A stretch of 64,000 nucleotides of DNA from DATBVX01 sp963705495 (lineage in GTDB: Bacteria > Pseudomonadota > Gammaproteobacteria > Steroidobacterales > Steroidobacteraceae). The first letter of the stretch is position 1, and every line of letters starts with the position of its first letter. Below the pieces are notes generated by a model. It had not been told where the DNA came from. It saw only the letters and a program-made list of their open reading frames with translations, and ran no database searches. The translations under genes were made by a program, and so were the position numbers. Positions 45,476 to 54,848 of this stretch are shown here, one piece after another. The DNA is taken from positions 62,001 to 126,000 of the forward strand of contig CAVPJQ010000012.1 in the NCBI GenBank assembly GCA_963705495.1. Direction: 5' to 3'.

Positions 45476-45491
45476 TGTACGCCACCGCACA
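45476..45491. promoter_or_regulatory. weak copy of the palindromic operator
   Basis: TGTACGCCACCGCACA on the plus strand, TGTGCGGTGGCGTACA on the minus strand. The palindrome matches, but neither direction shows a clear -10 at the spacing seen at the other copies. It lies in the 460-base gap between msrB and the secreted FN3/LamG gene. Kept as a low-confidence site. Confidence 0.3.
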
Positions 45492-45751
45492 TACCGACGG
45501 GACCGTCATGACGCATCCTTCACAATTCTTGCGATTCTTTTCTTGTAATTCTTCCACGCGATCCCTGCGTGCATTGCACGCACCGCGCGTGAAAGTGGCT
45601 CTTTGTCGCCAGATGCAGACTCTCGCGGGTCTTTCAGTTGTTAGCCGCGCTGGTATGTTTACGGTTCGCACGCGAGTGATTCGTCCGGGTTGGCTCGCTT
45701 GTTGCTTGGAAGCTTTGTCACGCTCCTTACACCGGACATTGGAGTCACGCT

Positions 45752-48141
45752 GTGAAAAGAAGAGTGAGCCCCACGCTCCTCCTCCCGGTGCTGATTGTCA
45801 GCATCGGCTCTTTGGTCAACGTGCGTGAGGCCAGCGCGCAATCGGATGCTGTGCAGCAGTACGGTCTCGAATGGAAGGGCGATGGCGCGACGCGCCACAT
45901 GCTCTACTGGCACAACCCGTTTCCGATCTACGACGCGACGTACGTCTTCAAGGTGTACCCGCGCAAGAAGGTGGTGCCCTCGCAAAGTCCGACCGGCTAC
46001 TACACGATGTTCTTCTGGGGCAATGACGGCACGTTTCATCTGGAACGGCGGCAACGCAGGCACGTATTACGGCGCACATCCATACCCCAGTCCCGCCACC
46101 GAACGGGCCGGGCCAGTGGGAAATCTCGATCAACAGCAACGACTACGTCACCGGACAGTCAGGTCCAGTGGGATCGCTGGTACACGCAGGTGTTCCGCGC
46201 CTGGCGCGTATCGTCCAGCCGAAACGCGCCACGAGTTCTACTGCGACTGGCCGGACACCTCGAAGGTCATCACAAAGACGATCTACGATCCGACCTGGGC
46301 GAATACGAACCCACCGAACCCAGCGATCGTCATCGGGCAAGCGCCGAATCTTAAACGGCGCGTTCGTGGGGCGGGTATCCGGGATGGGAGGAATTCAACG
46401 GCATCATTCGCGGCATCCAGATCTACTCGGGATTGTTGTCGATTGCAGACCTTCAATCCGAGGTGAGTGCACCGCAGTCCACCGCAGCGGGCCAGAATTT
46501 GCTGTGGTATCTGAACACCGATCCTCGACCGTCCGATGTCAGCGACAAGAAAGGGATCGGCACGCCACACAATCCGTCGTGGGCGGGTAGTCCGGCGCTG
46601 GAGTGGACTGGTCAAGGGTCTGGAACGCCACCGCCGCCGCCTTTGCCGACGCCGCCAACCATTTCGGGCGTGAGCGCGACAGCAGATAACGTCGTCAGCG
46701 GCACGATCCGCTGGACGACGAGTGAGGCAGCCGATTCCCAGGTCGAATACGGCACGACGGCGGCTTATGGCCAGACCACTCACCCTTGAATGCAGCGCTC
46801 TTGACCTCGCACTCGATGAACCTCGCCGGATTGGCAGCGGGGACTACCTATCACTATCGCGTACGATCGAGCGACGCTGACGGCAACGCCGCGATGAGCT
46901 CGGACTCTACTTTCGCGACTGCTCGGCACCGCCGATAGCGACAGCCGCCGGCAATCTCGGCCGTCAGCGCATCGAACCTCAGCTCTTCCGCCGCGACCAT
47001 TCGCTGGACGACTAGTGAGCCGGCCGATTCGCGGATCGACTACGGCACGACCAGCACATACGGTCAAACGACGAACGTGAATCCGTCGCTGGTGACGGCC
47101 CACTCGATGAACCTGTCGGGCCTAGACGCCTAGTACGACGTATCACTACCGCGTCCGTTCCGCTGACGCTGCGGCGAACGCGGCGGCAAGTTCGGATCGC
47201 GTCTTTGCGACTGTCGCCGGCGCGGATACGCAGCGCCACCAGCAATTTCAGCGCTGACCGCTTCGAACGTCACGGCTTCCGGGGCGACGGTCAAGTGGAC
47301 GACGAATGAGCCAGCCAGTTCACAAGTCGACTACGGTACGACTTCGGGCTACGGCCAGACCACGACGCTCGACTCATCGCTCGTCACCGCGCATTCGGTG
47401 AACCTGTCTGCCTTGTCCTCGGGCATGACGTATCACTATCGGGTTCGCTCCCGCGACACTGCGAGTAACTCGACCAACAGTGCCGATGCCACGTTCACTA
47501 CTTCGGCCCAGGGCTCGACTACTACGACGGCACTCGCCGCGTACGGTTTCAATGAAGCGCTCGGCTCGGCGACCAAGGACGCTACCGGCCACGGGTACGC
47601 CGGTACCCTGGTCAATGGACCCATCTGGAGCAGCGGACACAGCGGCAACGCACTCATTTTCGACGGCGCCAACGATAAGGTGTCGCTGCCCAGTTCCCTG
47701 GACATTGCGAAATTGCCGTTCACGCTGGAAGCGTGGATTCAGCCCACCAGCCGCTCGGACTGGAGGGCAATTTTCAGCAAGCGCAACGGCTACACCGGAT
47801 CGAGATGCGCTTCGACGTGGGCCTGGACGATCGCGAGCGGACGCGTGTACGTCACGACCGCTCAGTCCTCGGTCACGTTCAATTATGTGCCGCCGTTGAA
47901 GGCGTGGACGCACGTTGCGATCGTCGCTGAGTCCTCCGGGACGAAGCTGTACGTCAACGGCGCCCTCACGCAAACGCTCTCCGCCGTTTCCCTGGGCACT
48001 GATTCCAAAGCTGCCGTGGCAATCGGCAACACCGGCGACAATGACGATCCCTTTGCCGGCAGCATTGACGATCTGCGCTTGTATGACCGCGGGCTGTCTG
48101 CGACAGAGATTCAGACCGATATGGCGGCGGGCTTGTTCTGA
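45752..48141 (+). pseudogene. secreted multi-domain protein with FN3-like repeats and LamG-like end (many frameshifts)
   Basis: A signal peptide (MKRRVSPTLLLPVLIVSIGS) leads into an uncharacterised domain (YGLEWKGDGATRHMLYWHN, later DPTWANTNPPNPAIV and IRGIQIYSGLLS). Three tandem fibronectin-type repeats follow at about 46663-46930, 46950-47215 and 47240-47505 (consensus ISxVxAxN...TxxWTT(S/N)EPADSQV(E/D)YGTT..YGQTT...TYHYRVRS). The C-terminal 47520-48141 is a LamG/Con-A-like jelly roll (GYAGTLVNGPIWSSG...LEAWIQPTSRSDWRAIFSKRNG...DDLRLYDRG). At least six frame changes occur before 47400. Likely a surface or extracellular carbohydrate-binding protein. Confidence 0.7.
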
Positions 48142-48216
48142 TCGACGCGGACGTGCTGTCCCGCTGCGGGTGATCGTTCGCCGCGTCGGCGCGATCGCAA
48201 GGTGCTGCTGCGGGGT

Positions 48217-50223
48217 TCAGCGATCCCAGGTGCACATCACGGGGCTATACGTCGCGCCTTGACGCGCGCATCGCCGATGTTGCCCGAGATCGAGGCAACT
48301 CGCATTGCGTCGCCCGTCATCCCACGCGATATCGAGACGACCGATGCGCCGCCCATCCTGGAACAGCCGAACGTTCGCAACAACATCGTCGTTGTTCATG
48401 TTCCAGGTGATCGTACCGGAGACCTCCAGGTCCTCGGTCCAGCGCACGTGGTCGAGAACGAAGTCATAGCCCTTCGGCGTGATCTCGTACGTGAACTCGC
48501 CGCCGCGCAGCCCGCTGCCGATGCCGTAGGTGATGAGGAAGCGCGCAAAGACGTCGCCCACTGTTTCGAGTGCGGCGGAAGCAATTCTGAGTTCACGTGG
48601 CTTCGCTTCGTTGCCCTTCAGAGCCTCGGCAGGAGCGAGGTCATCTGCACGCTCGGCGAATTGTGGAGGAGTGCGGATCGGTCGCACCTTCGGAATGCAG
48701 CTCGTATCACCGGGGGCGAGTTGCACCACGAACCGGCGCACGATTCGCTGCACGCAATGCGTGAGATCGCCGCCGGCCGGCAGGAGGGCGACGTCGCTGA
48801 ATGTCCAGGCGGTGACGTGTGTGAGGTTCGGAACGAATAGATGAACGACATTCGGGAACTGGCTTGCAGCCTGGATGGCATCCTGTGGTGAGGTGACGGA
48901 GTCCAGATCGCCCGACAGCACCAGGGTCGGCACCGCCGGGAAAACGGGATGCGCAGGCAGCGCATCGCCCTGCGGGTAGTTCGGCAGGGGCTTCGGCCAG
49001 TCGAGGCACGTTGCCAGGGGCGTAAAGTTGGCATTGGACGCGAGCGCTTCATCGATCGTGAACGGCGCGAAGAGATTGGGCCGATTCGCGCGCGCGTCCG
49101 CGATCGCCTGGTCGTACTGTATGCGCCTCTGTGCAGGAGAAGCATTGAGGTCGTAGTGCAGTGGGTACTCGGCGCAGACCACGGCCTGATACAGCGCGTA
49201 ACTGAAATCGACCGGGTCGGACACGAATGGCGTGTTGTATTCCGCCGCCAGGCGCAGCAGCGGAGTGGCATCGCGCGAATCGAACCAGGCGCGCGCGGCG
49301 GCGTCGAGATCGCGATACGTGAGCGGAGAGTTCCCCAGGTTGGTCATGAGCAGGAACAGCGTCGACACGTCCAGCGTGGTTTCGGTCGGTATCCCGTCCG
49401 AATCAGGCGCGATGCCGGTGATCGGTTTGCGCCTGAGTTGCTTCAACAACGCTTCAATTCGCGCCGTGGACTTGCCTCCCAATGCACGACATGAGGGCGA
49501 GCGCGCGCACACCCGGTCGAGCCCGTCGCGCCCGGTAGCCCAATCGGTTGGAAACCAGACATCCGGCGGGCGCACCGGATAAGCACTGTCTAGAATGATG
49601 CTGCGCAGCCGCTCAGGATAGCGGGCAGCGAAAACCTGGCCGACGTAGGTCCCATAGCTGTCGCCGTAGAAATCAACTTCGGAAATCTGCAACGCATCGA
49701 GCACCGCGACGATGTCGCCGACGGCGAGCGTGGTGCCGTAGAGCCAAGCCTTGCTGCCGAGCTGTTTGGCGCAAGCCTTGAGCCCGGCCGGATCATTGGG
49801 ATCACCGGTCTGGATCTTGTGGCAATCAAGGGGGCCGGAATTGCCGGTACCGCGCTTATCGACGATCACGATGTCTCGACGGTCACGCAACGGCTCGAAG
49901 ATGTTGATGTACGCATCGCGCGTGCCGGTGGACGAATACCCGGGACCGCCCTCCTGCGGCAAGATCGTGCCGAGCGCCGGGCGCGTCTCATCGTGTCGCG
50001 GGTAGTACTCGAAACCGATGTTGATGGAGCCTTTGATGCCCCCGGTCGGATCGAGCGGGCGCTTGATCGAGCCGCAATAGCCTTGGTAGTCCTCGTTACA
50101 GAACTTCAGCTTGACCGTACCTATGACAATGGACTTCGGCGGCGCTGCGTGGGCAATTGAGGCTGCAATAAGTAAAGCGGCAAGGCACGCCGACCGTATA
50201 AGAGAGAGTCGCGAGAGTGACAT
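48217..50223 (-). CDS. secreted alpha/beta hydrolase / S33 (TAP-like) peptidase
   Basis: About 668 residues from the ATG at 50223. A signal peptide (LAALLIAASIAHA) is followed by a hydrolase core with nucleophile GDSYGTYVG at about residue 200, aspartate in VLSGDLDSVTSP and a histidine in LTHVTAWTFSD. These are the catalytic triad of the tripeptidyl aminopeptidase-like S33 group. The C-terminal 130 residues (from GGDLTHCVQRIVRRF) are an extra domain. It is periplasmic or secreted and acts on small peptides or esters. Confidence 0.85.
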   Translation of the reverse strand: MSLSRLSLIRSACLAALLIAASIAHAAPPKSIVIGTVKLKFCNEDYQGYCGSIKRPLDPTGGIKGSINIGFEYYPRHDETRPALGTILPQEGGPGYSSTGTRDAYINIFEPLRDRRDIVIVDKRGTGNSGPLDCHKIQTGDPNDPAGLKACAKQLGSKAWLYGTTLAVGDIVAVLDALQISEVDFYGDSYGTYVGQVFAARYPERLRSIILDSAYPVRPPDVWFPTDWATGRDGLDRVCARSPSCRALGGKSTARIEALLKQLRRKPITGIAPDSDGIPTETTLDVSTLFLLMTNLGNSPLTYRDLDAAARAWFDSRDATPLLRLAAEYNTPFVSDPVDFSYALYQAVVCAEYPLHYDLNASPAQRRIQYDQAIADARANRPNLFAPFTIDEALASNANFTPLATCLDWPKPLPNYPQGDALPAHPVFPAVPTLVLSGDLDSVTSPQDAIQAASQFPNVVHLFVPNLTHVTAWTFSDVALLPAGGDLTHCVQRIVRRFVVQLAPGDTSCIPKVRPIRTPPQFAERADDLAPAEALKGNEAKPRELRIASAALETVGDVFARFLITYGIGSGLRGGEFTYEITPKGYDFVLDHVRWTEDLEVSGTITWNMNNDDVVANVRLFQDGRRIGRLDIAWDDGRRNASCLDLGQHRRCARQGATYSPVMCTWDR

Positions 50224-50297
50224 GACGCCTGATCCCCGCCGTTCATTATTGTGAGCGGGCATTCACTCACGGCCCTATCGTGCGCGTCAACCCTTAA

Positions 50298-50597
50298 CTA
50301 GAGGCGATGCAAGTCGCGCTTGATCTCGCGAATGCGGCGCTCGTTGCGCTTGTAGAAGGTCCATTGCTTGATGCGCTTGGGAGTCACGAGGCCTGCTTGA
50401 GTGAGCAGCTTGAGATGCTCGCTCGCGGTCGGTTGGCTGACCCGCAGTTTGTCAGCAATGAAGACGCTGCAGACGCCGTCACGCACCAGGTCTCCATCGA
50501 CCTGCGGCGGGAAATGAGCGCGCGGGTCCTTCAGCCACTCAAGTATCTGCAGCCGTTTCCCGTTGGCCAGGGCACGAATAGCGAGTTGCTCGACCAT
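50298..50597 (-). CDS. ArsR-family HTH regulator
   Basis: About 99 residues with a winged-helix DNA-binding core (SVFIADKLRVSQPTASEHLKLL) and a C-terminal basic helix. There is no metal-binding cysteine cluster, so it is of the non-metal ArsR group. A start at the ATG at 50597 is chosen over the TTG at 50612, whose SD spacing is too short. It is divergent from the threonine dehydratase cluster, whose promoter it may control. Confidence 0.75.
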   Translation of the reverse strand: MVEQLAIRALANGKRLQILEWLKDPRAHFPPQVDGDLVRDGVCSVFIADKLRVSQPTASEHLKLLTQAGLVTPKRIKQWTFYKRNERRIREIKRDLHRL

Positions 50598-50598
50598 A

Positions 50599-50628
50599 TT
50601 GGAACTTAGCAAATTCCCTAATTATAAT
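50599..50628 (+). promoter_or_regulatory. promoter of the dehydratase cluster, with overlapping inverted repeat
   Basis: TTGGAA at 50599-50604, an 18-base spacer, and a perfect TATAAT at 50623-50628. The spacer contains a short inverted repeat (GGAA...TTCC around 50601-50617) that could be an operator for the divergent ArsR-type repressor. The promoter points toward the gene at 50700. Confidence 0.65.
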
Positions 50629-50699
50629 GACTGCCGCGCACTGCCATAGCAAGCCCTGCGGCTTCGATCCGGCTCGCGATGTTACGCCCACACGCACGT

Positions 50700-51641
50700 A
50701 TGAACACCTCCTCTCCCATCGGCCCCGGACAGATCGCCCACACGTACGCGCTGATCCGTCCACACGTCCGGCGCACACCGGTGATCCAAGTCGATCCTGC
50801 CGACTTCGGGATCGAGGCCGGCGTGATTGCCTGCAAACTCGAGCTCCTGCAGCATGCCGGTTCCTTCAAGTCGCGCGGTGCATTCGCCAACCTGCTTTCC
50901 CGTCCGATCCCGCCGGCTGGTGTGGTGGCGGCCTCCGGCGGTAACCATGGGCTCGCTGTCGCATTCGCGGCGAACAAACTCAACATCCCTGCGAGTATCT
51001 TCGTTCCCTCCGTTGCAGCGCTCACCAAGCAGGAGCGGATCCGGGGCCTCGGGGCGAAGCTCATCGTGGCGGGCGAGCTCTATGCCGATGCGCTCGCTGC
51101 TAGCCGACGCAGCGCTGCGGACTGTGGGGCGATGGAGATTCACGCTTACGATCAGGTTGAAACGCTTCTCGGCCAGGGATCGCTCGGGCTGGAAATGGAT
51201 GAACAGTGTCCGCAACTCGATACGCTGTTGGTGGCTGTCGGGGGCGGCGGCCTCATCGGTGGGATCGCGGCGTGGTTCGGCGGACGAATACGCATACTTG
51301 CCGTTGAGCCCAGGGCCGCTCCAACGCTGTACCGGGCGCGTGAGGCAGGGCATCCGGTCGATGCAGAAGCAGGAGGCCTCGCCGCGGACTCGCTGGCGCC
51401 GCAGCGCGTGGGAGAGCTCATGTTTCCGCTCGCCGAGCGTTTTGTCGAAGATATCGTGCTGGTCGAGGACGAAGCCATCCGCGAAGCACAGCGCGCGCTT
51501 TGGCGCGTGATGCGCGTTGCTGCCGAGCCCGGCGGGGCAGCGACGATGGCCGCACTACTGAGCGGGGCCTATCGTCCGCGACGTGATGAGCGCGTTGGCG
51601 TGGTCATTTGCGGCGGTAACACGGATGCGGTGACCTTATGA
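50700..51641 (+). CDS. threonine/serine dehydratase (PLP enzyme)
   Basis: A 313-residue fold-type II PLP enzyme. The Schiff-base lysine is in GSFKSRGAF and the PLP phosphate loop is VAVGGGGLIGG. The remaining sequence (AASGGNHGLAVAFAA, VPSVAALTKQERIRGLGA) follows threonine dehydratase and serine racemase. It likely converts threonine or serine to a 2-oxoacid through an enamine. The RidA gene right after it fits that chemistry, because RidA clears the enamine intermediate. Confidence 0.85.
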   Translation: MNTSSPIGPGQIAHTYALIRPHVRRTPVIQVDPADFGIEAGVIACKLELLQHAGSFKSRGAFANLLSRPIPPAGVVAASGGNHGLAVAFAANKLNIPASIFVPSVAALTKQERIRGLGAKLIVAGELYADALAASRRSAADCGAMEIHAYDQVETLLGQGSLGLEMDEQCPQLDTLLVAVGGGGLIGGIAAWFGGRIRILAVEPRAAPTLYRAREAGHPVDAEAGGLAADSLAPQRVGELMFPLAERFVEDIVLVEDEAIREAQRALWRVMRVAAEPGGAATMAALLSGAYRPRRDERVGVVICGGNTDAVTL

Positions 51642-51663
51642 TCACAAGATCGGAGAATAGTTG

Positions 51664-52119
51664 ATGAGTCCATACGAAGAGCTCGAGCGGCTGAACATCG
51701 TTTTGCCGCCGGCTATCAAGCCGGTGGCGGCGTTTGTCATGTCGGCGCAGACAGACAAGGTCGTATTGGTGTCGGGCCACATCGCTCGCAAGGACGGCAA
51801 ACCGCTCGCCGGGCAGCTCGGGCGTGAGTTCTCAACGCAGGACGGCCAGGTCGCCGCGCGCAACATCGCCATCGATCTACTTGCGACGCTTCACGATCAT
51901 CTCGGCGATCTTAACCGCGTGACGCGCGTTCTGAAGGTAATGTGCCTTGTGAACTCCACACCCACTTTCACGGAACAGCACCTGGTCGCCAACGGATGCT
52001 CGGAGCTGTTGCTTGCCGTGTTTGGCGAGCGTGGTCGGCACGCGCGCAGCGCGTTTGGCGTAGCGCAGATTCCGCTTGGGGCCTGTGTGGAAATTGAGAT
52101 GGTCGTGGAAGTGAGCTAG
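51664..52119 (+). CDS. RidA-family reactive-intermediate deaminase
   Basis: A 151-residue YjgF/RidA trimer-fold protein (VLVSGHIARKDGKPLAGQL, VAARNIAIDLLATLHDHL, VNSTPTFTEQHLVANG). It is longer than RidA proper (about 128 residues) and lacks a clearly visible RidA arginine, so it may be a Rid subfamily member. Placement 22 bases after the dehydratase suggests it hydrolyses 2-aminoacrylate-like enamines made by that enzyme. Confidence 0.82.
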   Translation: MSPYEELERLNIVLPPAIKPVAAFVMSAQTDKVVLVSGHIARKDGKPLAGQLGREFSTQDGQVAARNIAIDLLATLHDHLGDLNRVTRVLKVMCLVNSTPTFTEQHLVANGCSELLLAVFGERGRHARSAFGVAQIPLGACVEIEMVVEVS

Positions 52120-52134
52120 CACTGCGGAATCGCG

Positions 52135-52551
52135 ATGACGCCGACTCGACGAGCCGATGTATTCTTCTACGGGCTGTTCATGGACGAGGACCTGCTCCGG
52201 GCGCAGGGGATTGCGCCTGAAAACAGCGCGCTCGCCTGGCTCGACGGTTTCGCCCTTCGCATTGGCAAGCGCGCGACACTCATTCCCGTCCGGTCAGGCC
52301 GTGTTCATGGGCTCGTCATGTCGCTCACGACCGCGGAGCTGCAACGGCTCTACTCGCAACCCGGACTTGAGGCCTACAAGCCGCAAGCCGTGCTGGCCCA
52401 AGTCGCCGATGGCGGCGTGGTTGCCGCGCTCTGCTACAACCTTGCAGAGCCGCCAGCGCCCGGCGAGGCCAATCCGGAATACGCGGTGAAGCTGCGTGCC
52501 GTCGCCCAGAAGGTCGGCTTGCCCGCCGAATACGTTGCTACGCTGCGGTGA
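52135..52551 (+). CDS. gamma-glutamylcyclotransferase-like (GGCT) protein
   Basis: A 138-residue GGCT-fold protein beginning ADVFFYGLFMDEDLL, the YG-loop of that fold, with RIGKRATLIPV and a VHGLVMSL strand. It probably acts on gamma-glutamyl-amino acids or amines. The catalytic glutamate cannot be placed with confidence. It lies between RidA and the DDAH-type gene in the same direction. Confidence 0.7.
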   Translation: MTPTRRADVFFYGLFMDEDLLRAQGIAPENSALAWLDGFALRIGKRATLIPVRSGRVHGLVMSLTTAELQRLYSQPGLEAYKPQAVLAQVADGGVVAALCYNLAEPPAPGEANPEYAVKLRAVAQKVGLPAEYVATLR

Positions 52552-52653
52552 TAGGGCGAGCACTCTCTATATATAGCGTCGAAGTGCGACGCGCGGAACA
52601 GCAACCAGCGCTCAGATATCGCGCGCGGTGTCCAGGATGCTAGTTTGCGAGAA

Positions 52654-53457
52654 ATGAGCCTTGTAGCACTCGTCCGGCCACCGAGCCCCAGCCTGCAGCA
52701 GGGTGAACGCTCACACATCGAGCGGGAACCGATCGACTTCCCCCTGGCGCAGCAACAGCACGCACGCTACGTGCAAGCGCTGCGCGATGCTGGAGCCAGG
52801 ATTGTCGAAGTGCCAGTGGCTCCGGCGCTGCCCGACTCCGTGTTCATCGAAGATACTGCGCTGGTGCTCGGGTCGCTCGCCGTGATCGCACGTTCTGGCG
52901 CGGAATCACGCCGTCCCGAGACGGCCGCAGTCGCAGCAGTCCTGAGCAACTACTGCGAGTTGGTGTATCCGCCGCCAGAGGTTGAGTTCGACGGCGGCGA
53001 CATCCTCACCATCAGGCAGACCGTGTACGTCGGGCGCAGCAAGCGCACCAACCAGGCGGCGCTCGACTATCTCGCGACACTCCTGCGGGCGCGTGACCAT
53101 GAACTCGTGCCGGTGCCGGTCGCGGAGTGCCTGCATTTGAAGTCAGGAGTGACCTACCTCGGAAGGGAGACGGTTTTGATCAACCCACAGTGGATCCCGC
53201 GCGAATTGTTTGCTGGCTACGCCCAGGTAGAGATAGATCCTCTGGAGCCCGGTGCTAGCGCCCTGCCGATAGGGCAGCATCTGCTCATGTCTTCGAGCTA
53301 TCCGCGCACGGCGCAGCGCGTCCAATCGCAGGGATTCACGCCGCACCTGCTCGATCTCAGCGAATTTCATCGCGCGGAGGGCGGATTGACGTGCATGTCC
53401 ATCCTGCTGGGCGCAAACCGATCGGCCGCAACAGTCGCAAACGCAGCGAGCGCCTGA
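52654..53457 (+). CDS. dimethylarginine dimethylaminohydrolase / amidinotransferase-fold hydrolase
   Basis: A 267-residue protein of the guanidino-group-modifying fold. The catalytic residues of DDAH are visible: an EDTALV acidic pair, GGDILT, a histidine in CLHLKSGVTYLG, and cysteine in GGLTCMSILLG near the end. It would hydrolyse methylated arginines to citrulline and an amine. Adjacent RidA and GGCT genes make a small nitrogen-metabolism cluster. The start at 52654 has only a weak ribosome binding site. Confidence 0.82.
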   Translation: MSLVALVRPPSPSLQQGERSHIEREPIDFPLAQQQHARYVQALRDAGARIVEVPVAPALPDSVFIEDTALVLGSLAVIARSGAESRRPETAAVAAVLSNYCELVYPPPEVEFDGGDILTIRQTVYVGRSKRTNQAALDYLATLLRARDHELVPVPVAECLHLKSGVTYLGRETVLINPQWIPRELFAGYAQVEIDPLEPGASALPIGQHLLMSSSYPRTAQRVQSQGFTPHLLDLSEFHRAEGGLTCMSILLGANRSAATVANAASA

Positions 53458-53469
53458 CGCCGGCGATCG

Positions 53470-54678
53470 CTAGGCGATCTTGCTGACAACACGCTCGCGG
53501 GTAATCGCACCGATGCTCGCCGTTCCCGCCTGGCGCATGATGAGGCGGACCTCCTTCTTCAGGATATCGGTCACCGCTTCCACACCTTGCTGGCCGAAGG
53601 CAGCGAGACCCCACGCTTGCGGCCGTCCGATCCCGACGGCGGTGGCGCCGAGTGCCAGCGCTTTGAAAATATCGGTACCGCGGCGGACGCCTCCGTCGAT
53701 CAACACCGGAACGCGGCCCGAGACAGCCGCCACCACCTCAGGAAGACACTCGATGCTTGAGCGCAGAGTCTCCTCGTTGCGACCCCCGTGATTGGAGATG
53801 ATCACGCCATCGGCGCCGTGCGTTACGCAAAGAGCGGCATCCTCGCCCGTCACGATGCCCTTCACGAGCAGCTTCACCGAGACGATGTCGCGCAAGCGTT
53901 TCAGAAAGTCCCACGTGATGTTCGATGGTGTGTGTTCCTTGACGCGGGAGACATCGAGGCCGGCAAACATTGGCGCCTTTGCGACGAAGTCGTGGGAATT
54001 TCCGATGTGACAAGCCGTGCACTCGCGCTTGTCTTCGCGCATGGCACGCACCAGCGTTTCGTTGTTCCGTCCCATCAGATTGTCAACCGTCAGCACGATC
54101 GCGGGGCATCCGGCGCGTTCCGCGCGTTGCACGATTGCCTTGGTCACGTTCCAGTCATCCGTCGGATACAACTGCTGCCACACGGGGCCGCCGCGTGCGT
54201 GAGTGACGTCTTCAACCGAAGTCGAGGCTGCCGTGGACAGCATCAGCAGCATCGAACGCGACGCAGCCGCGCGCGCCGTCGCCAGCTCACCTTCCGGGTG
54301 AAATGCGCGCTGGCTGGAAACCGCGGAGAGGTAGAAGGGCACGGGGTGGCTCACGCCGAACATGCGCACCGACATGTCGACGTTGCTGACGTCGACAAAG
54401 CGGCGCGAGCGAATCTCGATCAGCCCGAAGGCCTCGTGATTGGCGATGACGGTGCGATCATCGTCCACGCCCGTAGCGATGTACGCGAAATGCGCCGGCG
54501 GCAATGCGGCACGTGCCAACGCTTCGAAGTCCATCACGTTGAGGACCTGGTCGGGCGTCAGGGCCTGCGCCGGGGCCTGCGACCACGCAAGGCGCGGCAC
54601 GGTGGCGAGTACCGGCAGTGCGCAAAGCCGCGAGAGTATCCAGCGACGGGCAGCAACAATCTCGTCTGGTGACGGCAT
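53470..54678 (-). CDS. exported FMN-dependent alpha-hydroxy acid dehydrogenase with CxxCH
   Basis: A 402-residue FMN dehydrogenase (lactate/glycolate oxidase family). The catalytic histidine is in IISNHGGRNEE and a phosphate loop in VLIDGGVRRGTDIFKAL. Residues 13-35 look like a signal sequence (RWILSRLCALPVLATVPRLA), so export is likely. A CTACH motif at about residues 220-224 has the layout of a covalent heme c site (CxxCH), between the barrel strands; heme in this family is usually absent. Whether a heme is really bound is unknown. It is convergent with the DDAH gene. Confidence 0.82.
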   Translation of the reverse strand: MPSPDEIVAARRWILSRLCALPVLATVPRLAWSQAPAQALTPDQVLNVMDFEALARAALPPAHFAYIATGVDDDRTVIANHEAFGLIEIRSRRFVDVSNVDMSVRMFGVSHPVPFYLSAVSSQRAFHPEGELATARAAASRSMLLMLSTAASTSVEDVTHARGGPVWQQLYPTDDWNVTKAIVQRAERAGCPAIVLTVDNLMGRNNETLVRAMREDKRECTACHIGNSHDFVAKAPMFAGLDVSRVKEHTPSNITWDFLKRLRDIVSVKLLVKGIVTGEDAALCVTHGADGVIISNHGGRNEETLRSSIECLPEVVAAVSGRVPVLIDGGVRRGTDIFKALALGATAVGIGRPQAWGLAAFGQQGVEAVTDILKKEVRLIMRQAGTASIGAITRERVVSKIA

Positions 54679-54848
54679 CAACGACTCCCCAGGGGCAGGC
54701 TTTCGCCTCGGTTGTTATGTGCAAGCGGTGAATTGCGGCGGCCATACTTGGGCACAATGGCGCGCAAGGCAAGCGCTCTTCAAGATGCCGAGTGGACAAC
54801 CGTCCTCGCCGGTTGCATCTTGTAGAGCCTCGGACCAGCAACAGGCTG

